A stretch of 64,000 nucleotides of DNA, from the NCBI RefSeq assembly GCF_009905375.1, contig NW_027417077.1:1-64000 (forward strand), in the 5' to 3' direction. Made by a program: the position numbers and the translations under genes. This document shows, piece by piece, positions 22,185 through 32,531 of the stretch; the stretch's first letter is position 1, and every line of letters begins with the position of its first letter. Source of the stretch: Apium graveolens (taxonomy: Eukaryota > Streptophyta > Magnoliopsida > Apiales > Apiaceae). The notes beneath the pieces are model-generated. The model ran no database searches. It was not told where the DNA came from and worked only from the letters and a program-made list of their open reading frames with translations.

Positions 22185-22869
22185 TGTTGGTGGAGGACTG
22201 GTTCTTGAAAGGATAATATCTTTACTTAAAGATGAATTGAAAGTTGTCCAGGTTGATTCAAGAATTATAGATCACAATATTGGTAATATTGGTGGTCGTT
22301 CTGGATAATTTTCAAGGTTTTTTATTACGTTTTATATCGTGTATGCTATTTTAACTTCTTACTTGGTAAAGTGTACCAAGTAAAATGCACAGTTATGTAC
22401 ATGTACCAGTTATACTTGGTAAAATGCATAGTCTGGCTTATGGTTAACGGTAAAACACAAATCTTGGTTAGTATTTATTCCATAAGTGGTTGAGCTGTTA
22501 TTTAGTAATCTATTAATTGATATGTTATGGCAAGGGGGTTTACACTTTACACTAGTTTTCATGTTTCTTTATTTTTTTATTTGGATATGTGTAATTAGTT
22601 TCCCATGCACGGTTACACCCTCTCTTATTGGACTTGCTTTCTCTGATATATATAATTTTCATTTAACATTATAATTTTGTTACGTGAATACCTTCCTTTT
22701 TCAAATGTATTACGAGCACAACCACATTACATCATTTATGTTGTTATTTTGAGACATTCTAAAAAACTTCCTTTTAAATGCCTGGTTAGATTTCTTATCA
22801 GTGGTCATGTTTATAATATGTGTAGAATGCGTAGAATGTTAAAAGACGTGGGAAAAATTAAAATGCATG
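22185..22869 (+). mobile_element. CACTA-4 left part: captured exon and intron
   Basis: Positions 22185-22452 repeat the exon-bearing block of CACTA-2 (SLLKDELKV, IIDHNIGNIG, donor near 22317). Beyond 22452 the sequence is absent from CACTA-2 and looks intronic. SIRE-1 inserts at 22870-22874. The block resumes at 61845. The left part of this CACTA element, beyond 22185, is not recognisable. Confidence 0.6.
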
Positions 22870-22874
22870 TACAC

Positions 22875-23492
22875 GGTTAGGTCACACACTGTTGAAGGGG
22901 GTTGAATATAGTGTTTACTACAATCAAATCGAATTAAAGAACTCAAGTAACAGAAAATAGATTTTATTCAACACAATAAACTCTGTTACAATATGAAACT
23001 GTCCTCTCTCAGTGATGAACAAATTATCACGAGAGCTGCTAGGGTTACAATAAAAATAACTTCGATAATGATAACACTTATAGTGTAAACCCTATATCTG
23101 TGTTTATATACTACACAGTTACAAGATAACTTCTAATTGATATGGAATATAATTCTGCTTCCTAAAAGATATCAACTAGTTATCTTTTCTTCCAAGTATT
23201 CTATTCTTCATAAAATTCCTTCTTCATACATATCTCTTCTTGCGTTTGTCTTGATCTTCTTTCCTTTCAATCAGCTGCCTTCCTTATCTGAACGCCTCCT
23301 TAAGTCCTGATATTATCTCCTGATAAATATCTCCTGATAACTTAAGTTCTGACAACTTAAGTTCTGATATCTTATATCCTGACTTCAGTATAAGTACTGA
23401 TTTCCAGTTAAGTACTGATTTGTCCTGTTAAGTAAGATCTGAAAACTAAACACAAATCATATTAGACATTACATTATCAAATATATCTAACA
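22875..23492 (-). repeat. SIRE-1 3' LTR
   Basis: On the minus strand it starts TGTTAGATATATTTG and ends CCTAACC (the right copy ends CCTAACA). It contains several TAAGTTCTGA/TAAGTACTGA words on the plus strand. It is 22 bp longer than the right copy because of a small indel around 23390-23430. Confidence 0.93.
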
Positions 23493-23508
23493 ATCTCCCC
23501 CAACTTGT
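23493..23508 (-). other. SIRE-1 polypurine tract
   Basis: The minus strand reads CAAGTTGGGGGAGAT immediately before the 3' LTR. Confidence 0.88.
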
Positions 23509-23697
23509 AAAATTAGCATAATATACAAGTTTAACAAATATTTGATGATGTAAAAAACATTAAGTATAAATGCATGAAAATTTGACTAGATAACTACAAC
23601 TTATAGTCCTTGTAGCTTTACCATCCGTAAGGTCTGATAAAAGCTTTAGTCTGTATACACTTCAGAATTTAAGCATTTATAGATCTTTGACTTGGCT

Positions 23698-26600
23698 TCA
23701 ATTTCTGATCTCTTTGATATCAGGAGTTGTTCTGAGATAATTCTTCAATAAACATCTCTTAGCATATTCAAGTTCATTGACCATCCTCCTTTTAGCATTC
23801 TTCAATTCAACTGTATCTTTACCAGTTTGAAAGATAGCAGACCTGAGATCATTTATTTTAGCTTTCCTTATATCCTGATCTAGTCTAATCAAATATGCCT
23901 TGTCAGACTCAAGATTGAATTCCACAGCCTTATAACCCAGAAAAGTAGTTATAATCTTAGCAGAGTTAGGCTTCATCTTGACAATATCACCTTTGTGATC
24001 TCTATACTTGGGACATTATGTGCTGTCAGACTTTGCAGAATAAAGCTTCTTCTGTCCTTGAATTTGAGTTTTCAAATAATTTGCAGCACTATCTGTTAAT
24101 CTGTTCTTCACTTAAAGTAGGAATAGAACATGTTCCAGTTCCTCAAAATACTTCAGTGGTATAGCATTCTGCCTAATATGGCATACCCTTCCATCTGTCA
24201 TAAAATATAACAAGATATGTTCTTTCAAAAAGGTATGGTAAACCATTTGTACAGATTCAAGTTGATTTAATCTTTCAGGAGTTGCTCCAACACCTGGTTC
24301 ACTTAAGGAAGTTGGATCATTGGTAGTGTTGCTTACTCTTTTCTCTTCTGAACTACCCAACCCAGATTTGTCTCTTGCTTCCTTTCCTGTAACAACTCTT
24401 GCTTCAAAACTACATGATGTAGCCTTCAAAGGTTGAGTCTGTTTAGCTTTGGTAAATCCGGGTAGGAGTATATTTGAAGGTTTAACATGAGCAATATTAG
24501 AGGTTTCCTTATCTTTATATTCTGATATCAAGCCAACTTGAGCTATGTCAGAGGTTGTTTGCTTCACTGTCATATCAGAACTTACTACATCTTGACTCTG
24601 AACAACATGAGCCATGTTAGAGGTTATTTTAGAAATCTTCCTTTTCATCAGAGTAAGACTAGCATCTTCATCAGATATTTCTTCATTCATGGACTTTACA
24701 GGTTATTTGACACATAAGCCTTTACAGGTTCATCAACTTTTTCTTTGCCCTTGGACCTTGGATCTATCTCCATTTGTGAATTGGCTTTAGTTGCCTCAGG
24801 ATTTGTCCTTTCTTTTATCACACTACCCTTAGGCTTAGGAAGTTTCTTTTCAATAACAGAAGCTTTAGATTTGGAGTTGACTTTTTCTGCTTTAAGTCTA
24901 GCTTCTTCTTCCTTTAGACTCTCAAAGTCCATTGTTGGATTTTCTTTAAGAAATAACTGTTTTGAAATTTCTTCATCAAGTTCCATATGTTCACCAGAAC
25001 TTATCCTTTTACCAGTATCAGAACTTATTCTTTGACTTGTAGTTCCAGCTTTGCTTGATGAAAAACCTTTGCCTTGACCATGACCTCCACCCATTCCAGA
25101 GTTTCCCTGGTCATCTTTTCCATCATCCTTTCCCTTCAGTGTCTTAACAGATTTGCATTTGGACTTAATCACTTTCTCCCCCTTTTTGGCATCAACAGGT
25201 AAAAGAAGAGAGACAAGCAATTCCACTGAGGATTGGATCTCATTAAATTTGAGTTTGATATGAAGCTTGATTATTCAGAATTTCATCAATCTGAGCCTGT
25301 TGCTTCTCCTGGGTTTTCTCAATGTTGTCAATTTGGTGAAAGGTAGGTTTGAAAAACCTTTTCTTGTCCAGCTTGACAACCATATCTTGCTGATTTATGG
25401 ATTCTTGAATTTTGTCCACCTTTGCCTGAGTTACAGAGTGTTGACCTTGAAGGTGCCTTGTACTTAGTGCAGTAACTCTTAGTTGTGCCTTGGAATCATC
25501 ATTGACTACCATCTCATCAGCTTTGGCGAAGTGCTCACCTAGTATGTTTGAAGTAGGAATAAAAATTAACTTTATTCCATTCCTTAGTCCACTCCTTTCC
25601 TCTAGGAGTTTCATCCAAGGTACTGGTACATCCTCTCTAACAAACTTCTTGATTAAATCAGCTTTGTTTGGAGCTTGTTGAGGTGCATGTCCTGATAGAC
25701 CAGCTGCATCAGCATCTACTTTTGCAGCAGCTTCACCAGTAACTTCAGCATTATCAACATCAGAACTTACAGAGTCAGCATCATCAGCATCCTCTGTTAA
25801 AAGAAAAGTATGTGAGGCTATAGAGGTGTCAACATCATCCTCTAAGTGCTGATCTGCAACTAAGTACTGATCAATAACCAAACCTTGATGCCCACCTAAA
25901 ATCTGATTTGCATCATCCAGATTCAGCTTTATTGAAATCAGCATCTAGAATTGGTGTTGTTGGTGGAGTGAGTTGAGTTGCTGGAGCTTCCAAGTACAGA
26001 ACCTCAGGCACAATCAAGTTATGAATATCAATCTTAGCACTTGTACCTGGGTCTTCAGTATGTACTGGAACAATTACAGGAGACACGGAAGGTGTAGGCA
26101 CTTGCTCTGGAATATTCCCTTGTTCTTGAATAGGAGACTTTTGAGCTGATTTAGCAGTAGGAAGTAATTCAATTACTAGAGGTTTTGTTGGGATCAGAGA
26201 TTCCTGACCCTCTTCCATAGCTGCTTCTTCTAGAGTTGCTTCAGAGTGTGATGATACACTTACAGCCCTCAAGGCTCTTTGCTTTTTAAGTCTCTTTGCA
26301 GAATTAGAGACTTTGGGAGCTTCATCATTAGAATTTAGGTTTCTAAGCCTTTTGAGAGGCCTCAAACTCCCAGTTCCAGTATCCTTCTGAGAAGAGATCT
26401 TCTTAGCTTCTACAATAGTAGGTTCTGATATTGGAACATGTTCCTCATTGTCTGACTCATCTCTCAGAACAATTCTCCTTCTCTTTTGTTGAGTCTGAGG
26501 TACTATCTTAGTCCTCTTGGGTTTGGAAGATGAAGGCTTCACGGGATGTGCTAAAAGATGGAGGGTTGAGTAGGTTGAGGTTGAGAAGCTTGAGGTATTT

Positions 26601-27491
26601 GTGTAGGTGTGGTATATTCTGATGGTTGTTGTGTTGGTTGTGATGTGTCGGTGGGTTGAACATCAGGGTAAACAGATGTGTAGGTTTTATGGATCAGCAT
26701 TTACCAGGATCTATTTTACTAACCGAGGTATTTGTAAGGGTTTAACAACTATTTCTTATTGTCAGCATTTAACAAATCATTAAAAGCCCTTTTTGTAAGC
26801 TTAAAGGGTGGAATTAAATCAGTGGTAGGTTGGGGTTCATCAGCACAACAAAAAGTATATATAAGCTGACAGAATCTAGCAAAGTATACTACATTCGTAT
26901 CCTCTATCATCCTATTCTCTATGAAACCTAGCACAACACTTGCAAAATCAAAGTGAGTTTGATGAATAAGAGCATACCCGATTTGCTGACTCATGATTGG
27001 AATAGCATCAAAGCTGGAGCATTTATTGGCGAATGCCTTAGTGATACAATCAAAGAAAAAGCTCCATTCATTCCTGATATTTGCTCTTTTCAGTTGTCCA
27101 AGCTTTCCCAAACTTTTCTCATATAGCCCAAACTGGCCATAAGCTGTTGTAGAACAGGTTCCTCCACTGTTGAGAATGTACAACCTTCTGGTAACTAGAG
27201 AGCTTTGCGAACTGCTCCAGGAGTAACCACATGTTCAACATCAATTATTTCAAATACGATGCTTGGAGTACCAGTAGCACCACCATCATCAAAAATCTCA
27301 GTCCGCCAAAACGTTAGTACTTGTTGGCTTGAAATAGTTTGAGGTTGGGTCAAAGCATACCCAATCTCACTAGTTGCTAAGAAATCTTGCACAAAGTGCA
27401 TGTATGATGGAGCTTCAGCCTTGTTTAAGATTTCAACATAGTTATTTGGTACAAACTTGGCTCCATCAACAATTAAATCTTTGGGCGCCAT
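23698..27491 (-). pseudogene. SIRE-1 extra 3' ORF region (env-like position)
   Basis: Between pol and the 3' LTR, same-strand ORFs line up as one long broken protein: 27195-27491 (MAPKDLIVDGAKFVPNNYVE), 26749-27183 (SQQIGYALIHQTHFDFASVV), a Pro/Gln/Thr-rich linker (about 26560-26700), 25913-26542 (Lys/Arg-rich KRTKIVPQTQQKRRRIVL), 25243-25944 (Asp/Ala-rich, then coiled-coil-like EKTQEKQQAQIDEILN), 24696-25226 and 24112-24690 (low-complexity Ser/Lys/Glu), and 23698-23976 (charged helix). Frames change between pieces. Its place matches the env-like ORF of some Sireviruses, but I see no convincing signal peptide or membrane helix, so a membrane role is unproven. Confidence 0.7.
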
Positions 27492-27494
27492 CAG

Positions 27495-28941
27495 AATTAA
27501 GTGAGAATCCTGTTTTCCTGAAAGGTGTTTGATGAAATGTCTGTATAGTGAACCGTCAGAAAATGTGAGAGAATAAGAAAGAGAGAGAGTGAAATAGAAT
27601 AAAAATATGAACTTTTACTTAGACAACCCACGTTACAGCAGTTAAAGAGGAGTGGAACAGACCTTTACACCTGTCAGACATGCAGCAGTTAAGGCAAAAG
27701 TTAATGGGGACGGTAAATAAGCAATTATTACTTTGCACATTCAGTTTTTAAAAAAAAACTATTCCCACTAAACAAAAGATTATTACTGATTTATCTCACA
27801 TAAACCAATATTCTGAAAAAAAAATGTGACCGTTGAGGTAATGACCAAAAATAAACCAAGTAAATAAATACTGCCACGTCAGCATCAGAACTTGATTATT
27901 ATCAGAATTGAAAAGTCATCAGAATATGGCTTCTTAACTCGAAAAGTGAATGTTTATTCCTGTAATTCTTCACACAAATACTTATATGGGTACGTCAGAA
28001 CTTAATCATCAGAACTTCCATCAAAACTTGTCCTCTGAATTTATTCAACTGACACTTAAACTGTTCATCCAAAATAACATTTATCACCACAATAATTGTC
28101 ATCATTTATATGGAGTGTATGTGTGTGCATTAAGCTAAATATCAGACAAAGAGTAAAGTCCGATTCACTTCAGTACATCTTAGGAATAAGACATAACTAA
28201 GAACTTCGCTTAAAATCTGTCATTATTCTGAAGTCTACTATAGAATGAGTTCATACATGAGTCCACCTCAACTGTTTTGTGCTCATTTTATGCATCTTTT
28301 GAAATTCCTTTTTACAGTGGCTTCATAGTGTAAGTGAGTCACAACTGCTTATCAGAATTTATGCTATTATCAGAGTATTTCTCCAGTAATCAGAGAATGT
28401 GAAAAGTCACCAAGAAAATTTTATTTTGCTTTTCTAATGCATATTACTTAATACCAGCAATACACTTGGGTCTTCCCTTCAACATTTTTTACTCTAGATC
28501 TCAAAAGAGTACCTGATTTTTATTTCTTTTCTTTTCATTTGATAAGGGAGGCCTATCAGCACTTAGTACATCCATCAGATTTACTAACATCAGAACTTAA
28601 TAGATAAGAAGCCCTATTCTAGTTTTTGACTTAGTAATAAGATACACAAATTAAACTTTAACTAAGCTCAATATCAGAATTTTCTTGTGTTAAGAGATTT
28701 CCACATAAACAATTACTTCAGACATGGGATATCAGTATATTAAAGTTTACTAAGTTAGCATCTAGCACAGTTATCCCCATTGGATTAAATAGTTATAGAA
28801 ACATTCATATTACTATCAGAGCTTAGAAATTCACATCAGACAACAATCAACACATTAAAATTTTTCAATTAAACATAGAATACACAAAGATAGTAATATC
28901 TGTAAATACTGATCATAAAGTCTGATGTATCAGAACATAAA
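27495..28941 (-). other. SIRE-1 spacer between pol and extra ORF
   Basis: This is non-coding. Several TCAGAACTT words occur (27884-, 27994-, 28007-, 28589-) with many close variants. It has no coherent ORF and may serve as leader or splice region for the downstream ORF. Confidence 0.6.
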
Positions 28942-29280
28942 CTAAGCAGATTTAGAGAAAGAACCTGAAACCATTCCAAGTTCATTTACCAATCTTATAA
29001 AGGTTGCTTCACATAGTGGTTTTGTGAAGATATATGCTAGTTGTTGATCTGTTGGAAACAAAATGCAATTTCATTATACCTTCATCCACTTGTTCCCTTA
29101 TGAAGTGGTACCTAATGCTGATGTGCTTTGTCATTGAGTCTTGAACTGGATTACCTGTCATAGCAATAGCAGTTTGATTATCACAGTAAATAGGGATTTT
29201 AGAATATGTTAACCCATAATCCAGTAACTGATTCTTCATCCAAAGAATCTGTACACAACAGCTTCCTGTCAATTTTACAT
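28942..29280 (-). pseudogene. SIRE-1 RNase H, internally deleted
   Basis: The end of pol reads GSCCVQILWMKNQLLDYGL, IYCDNQTAIAMTGNPVQDSM, KHISIRYHFIREQV, and after a frame change QLAYIFTKPLCEATFIRLVN, with a stop at 28942-28944. The stretch normally linking SDAD to the GSCC motif (the DRKSTSG and AEAEY region with a catalytic Glu) is missing at about 29275, an apparent deletion of roughly 100-150 bp. The domain cannot be catalytically intact. Confidence 0.85.
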
Positions 29281-30356
29281 CCTGTAAAAATCTGCACCTA
29301 AGTAACCTATTAGCTTAAAGTCTGATTCTCTAGGATACCACAATCCCATATCAGCTGTACCCTTAAGGTACTTGAAAATTCTTTTCACAGCTGTTAAGTG
29401 AGGTTCACTTGGATCTGCTTCAAATCTTGCACAAAGACAGGTAGCATACATGATATCAGGTCTACTTGCAGTTAGATAGAGTAGTGAGCTAATCATACCT
29501 CTGTAATCAGTAATATCTACTGATGTACCAGTATTCGTATCTAACTTTGTTGCAGTGGCCATAGGAGTGGATGCATTTGAACAATCTTGCATTCCAAATT
29601 TCTTCAACAAATTTCTGGTGTACTTAGATTGACAAATAAAAGTTCCTTCTTCATTCTTCTTGACTTGAAGGCCCAGGAAATAGCTAAGTTCTCCCATCAT
29701 ACTCATTTGATATCTTGACTGCATTAGTTTGACAAACTGTTTACAAAGTCTGTCATTTGTAGAACTAAAAATGATATCATCAACATATATCTGCACCAAA
29801 AGTAAGTCTTTTCCATGGTTGAGATAAAACAATGTTTTTTCAATAGTCCCTCTGTTAAATCCACTTTCGAGAATAAACTGAGCTAATATCTCATACCATG
29901 CTCTTGAAGCTTGCTTAAGGCCATAAAGTGCTTTATCAAGTCTGTAGACATGATTAGGAAATTTTGAATCTACAAAACATAGAGGTTGTTCAACATATAC
30001 TTCTTCTTCCAATTCTCCATTAAGAAAAGCACTTTTTACATCCATTTGAAAGAATGTAAACTTTTTATGAGCAGCATAAGCCAAAAATATTTGTTTGGCT
30101 TCCAATCTAGCAACTGGTGCAAATGTTTCATCATAATAAATTCCCTCATGTTGAGAATATCCTTTTGCACCATCCTTGTGTTATTCCTTGTAATTATGCC
30201 ATCACTATCAGTTCTGTTTCTGAACATCCACTTTGTACCAACAACAGATCTTTTCTTTGGTCTTGGCACTAGGGTCCAGACTTTATTTCTTTCAAATTCA
30301 TTTACCTCTTCCTGCATTGTTTGCACGCAATCAGCATCTTGAAGAGCTTCTTCCAC
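29275..30356 (-). pseudogene. SIRE-1 reverse transcriptase domain
   Basis: Positions 30036-30356 read EEALQDADCVQTMQEEVNEF, ERNKVWTLVPRPK and GTKWMFRNR (start of the domain, second frame). Positions 29275-30105 give 276 residues including [32 protein letters not shown], the catalytic YVDD ([12 protein letters not shown]), and the end LIGYLGADF, with the first RNase H Asp region altered. One frame change joins the two parts near 30100. It copies element RNA in functional relatives. Confidence 0.9.
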
Positions 30357-30697
30357 TTTCTTTGGTCTAGTCTGAGAAAGAAAAGAGTGATAGAGACATT
30401 CATTTGATGTAGTTGTTCTAGTTCTGACACCTGCATCAGGATTTCCAATAATTAAGTCAGGTGTATGTGCTTTAGTCTACTTCCTTACAGATGGAAGGTT
30501 TTCTCTATAACTTGATGCTCCCACATGATCCATGTTGTCTTCATCAACATTTTCTGATGCTCCCCCTGAAATTATACTCTCTGAGTTAGATCCTTCAGAA
30601 TTTTAGTTTCCAGAATTATCAGAACTTGGCTCATCAGAACTTGATGAATCAGAACTTGAAGAGCCTGTTGTAGGTTCTGATGCTTCTTGAGATATGG

Positions 30698-31695
30698 TTA
30701 TATCTTCAGTATGCTCCCCTTCACAGGTGCATCTTCCTTTGGCATAGTCACCACAGTTTCAATAATATCGGAATCTAATCCATCAGAGTTGGTAGTATCA
30801 GGATTTAGACTATCAGAATTTACAGAATCAGAATTTAAAATTTCATTCTCAAATCCCAGTTGATCATGATCATTGAAATCTTCAAGTCCAGTAATCTTCT
30901 TATCATTAAAAGAGACATTGATAGATTCCATGACAATCCTTGTTCTTAAATTGTAGACTCTGAAGGCTTTTGTGGAAAGTGGATATCCAACAAAAATTCC
31001 TTCATCGGCTTTTAGATCAAATTTGGATAGCTATTCAGGATGAGTCTTAAGAACAAAACACTTACATCCAAATATATGAAAATACTTCAGATTTGGCTTC
31101 TTTTTCTTCACCATCTCATATGGTATCTTTCCATGCTTGTTAATGAGTATTGCATTTTGAGTTAAACAAGCAGTCTGCACAGCTTCAGCCCAAAAATAGG
31201 TTGGTAACTTTGCCTCATCCAGCATAGTTCGTGCAGCTTCAATAAGAGTTCTATTCTTTCTTTCAACAAGTCCATTTTGCTGTGGAGTTCCAGAAGCAGA
31301 GAATTCCTGTTTGATTCCTTGGTCTTTACAAAACTCTTCCATAATCAAATTTTTGAACCCAGTGCCATTATCACTTTTTATGATTTTCACAGAGTCTTTA
31401 ACCACTTTATCCAGTTGTTTGACATGATCAATCAAGATAGATTCAGTTTCAGTTTTTTTGTGCAAGAAATACACCATGTGTATCTGGTGAACTCATCCAC
31501 TATGACCATAACATATTTCTTCTTTGCAATAGACATGACATTCACTGGACCAAATAGATCGACATGAAGTAGGTTATAAGGCTCAAGAATTGAAGATTCA
31601 GTCTTGCTCTTGAATGAAGATTTTCTTTGTTTTGCCTTTTGGCAGGAATCACAAAGGCCATCAGGAGCAAATAATGATTTTGTCAATCCTCTCAC
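30698..31695 (-). pseudogene. SIRE-1 integrase and C-terminal extension
   Basis: The HHCC part ends in CDSCQKAKQRKSSF (31640-31695 region). The first catalytic Asp is in LLHVDLFGPV, the second in IIKSDNGTGF, and the Glu in SGTPQQNGLVERKNRTLIEA. A frame change near 31475 splits TRYTW from the following YFLHKKTETES. A TAG (31031-31033) interrupts after KTHPE, at a position usually Gln. The extension (30698-30931) is rich in Ser/Asp repeats (NSDSVNSDSLNPDTTNSD), then frames decay up to reverse transcriptase. Confidence 0.88.
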
Positions 31696-31761
31696 AAGAT
31701 CTTTCTTGACTAGTTCATTTATATTGTTAAAATTTAAATAAGAGAGTTTCTTGTGCCAATT

Positions 31762-32165
31762 TCAGCTTTCTTCAATGGATTCTCTACTTAACAGATAGAT
31801 TGCAGAACCATCAGTACTTGTTGAAAGCTTGGCTTCATAAATGTTTCCATGCATGTATCCTTTCAAAACAACTTTGCCTGTAAATTTGGTTACAACTTCA
31901 CAGTGTTCATCAAAGAAATCCAGATGATAACCTCTATCATAGATTTGACTAACACTCGACAAATTGTGTTTAAGTCCTGAGACTAAAGCTACTTTTTCAA
32001 TGATGACATTCCCAAGATTGATATTGCCATATCCCAAAGTTTTTCCCAAGTTGCCATCTCCATAAGAAACACTTGGGCCAGCTTTCTCCACAAAGTCTGA
32101 TAGCAGGACTTTATTTCCAGTCATATGTCCTGAACATCCACTGTCCAGAACTAGGATGTTTTTCC
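31762..32165 (-). pseudogene. SIRE-1 protease and pre-integrase segment
   Basis: Around 32120-32150 the minus strand reads LDSGCSGHMTGN, the intact aspartic protease signature of copia elements. It continues with GDGNLGKTLGYGNI, LVSGLKHNLSSVSQIYDRGY and LSRESIEES, then a stop at 31762 inside the SWHKKL-type motif. The ATG of the open stretch lies within the protease motif, so the true domain begins upstream, where frames are broken back to gag at 32532. Confidence 0.85.
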
Positions 32166-32531
32166 TGTTGCCATGAAATCACAAAGACCACTAATGATTA
32201 GTTTTAAGGACCCAGACTTGCTTGGATCCTTTCGCCTTATTAAGTTTGTTAACATTTGCAGCGGATTTAGCATCAGAGTTTATGTTAACATTTTTCTTAT
32301 CAGCATTTACAGTATCAGACTTTGCATCAGAACTTACACTAGAAGGAATAATGCTAACTTTCTTTAAAGAAGTTTTTATTTGATAATAATCATAGTAAAA
32401 ACTATGATATTCCTTACAAGTATAAATGGAATGCGATAAACTACCACAATGAAAACAAGGATTTTATGGCCTATATCTAACAGACTGACTCTTAACTCCT
32501 GACTTTGAAGGTAAGGAGTTATGTTCTTATT

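Noticed and set aside
23698..27491. Several independent host genes on the minus strand
   Set aside because: They lie between SIRE-1 pol and its 3' LTR in one orientation and fit one broken element ORF.
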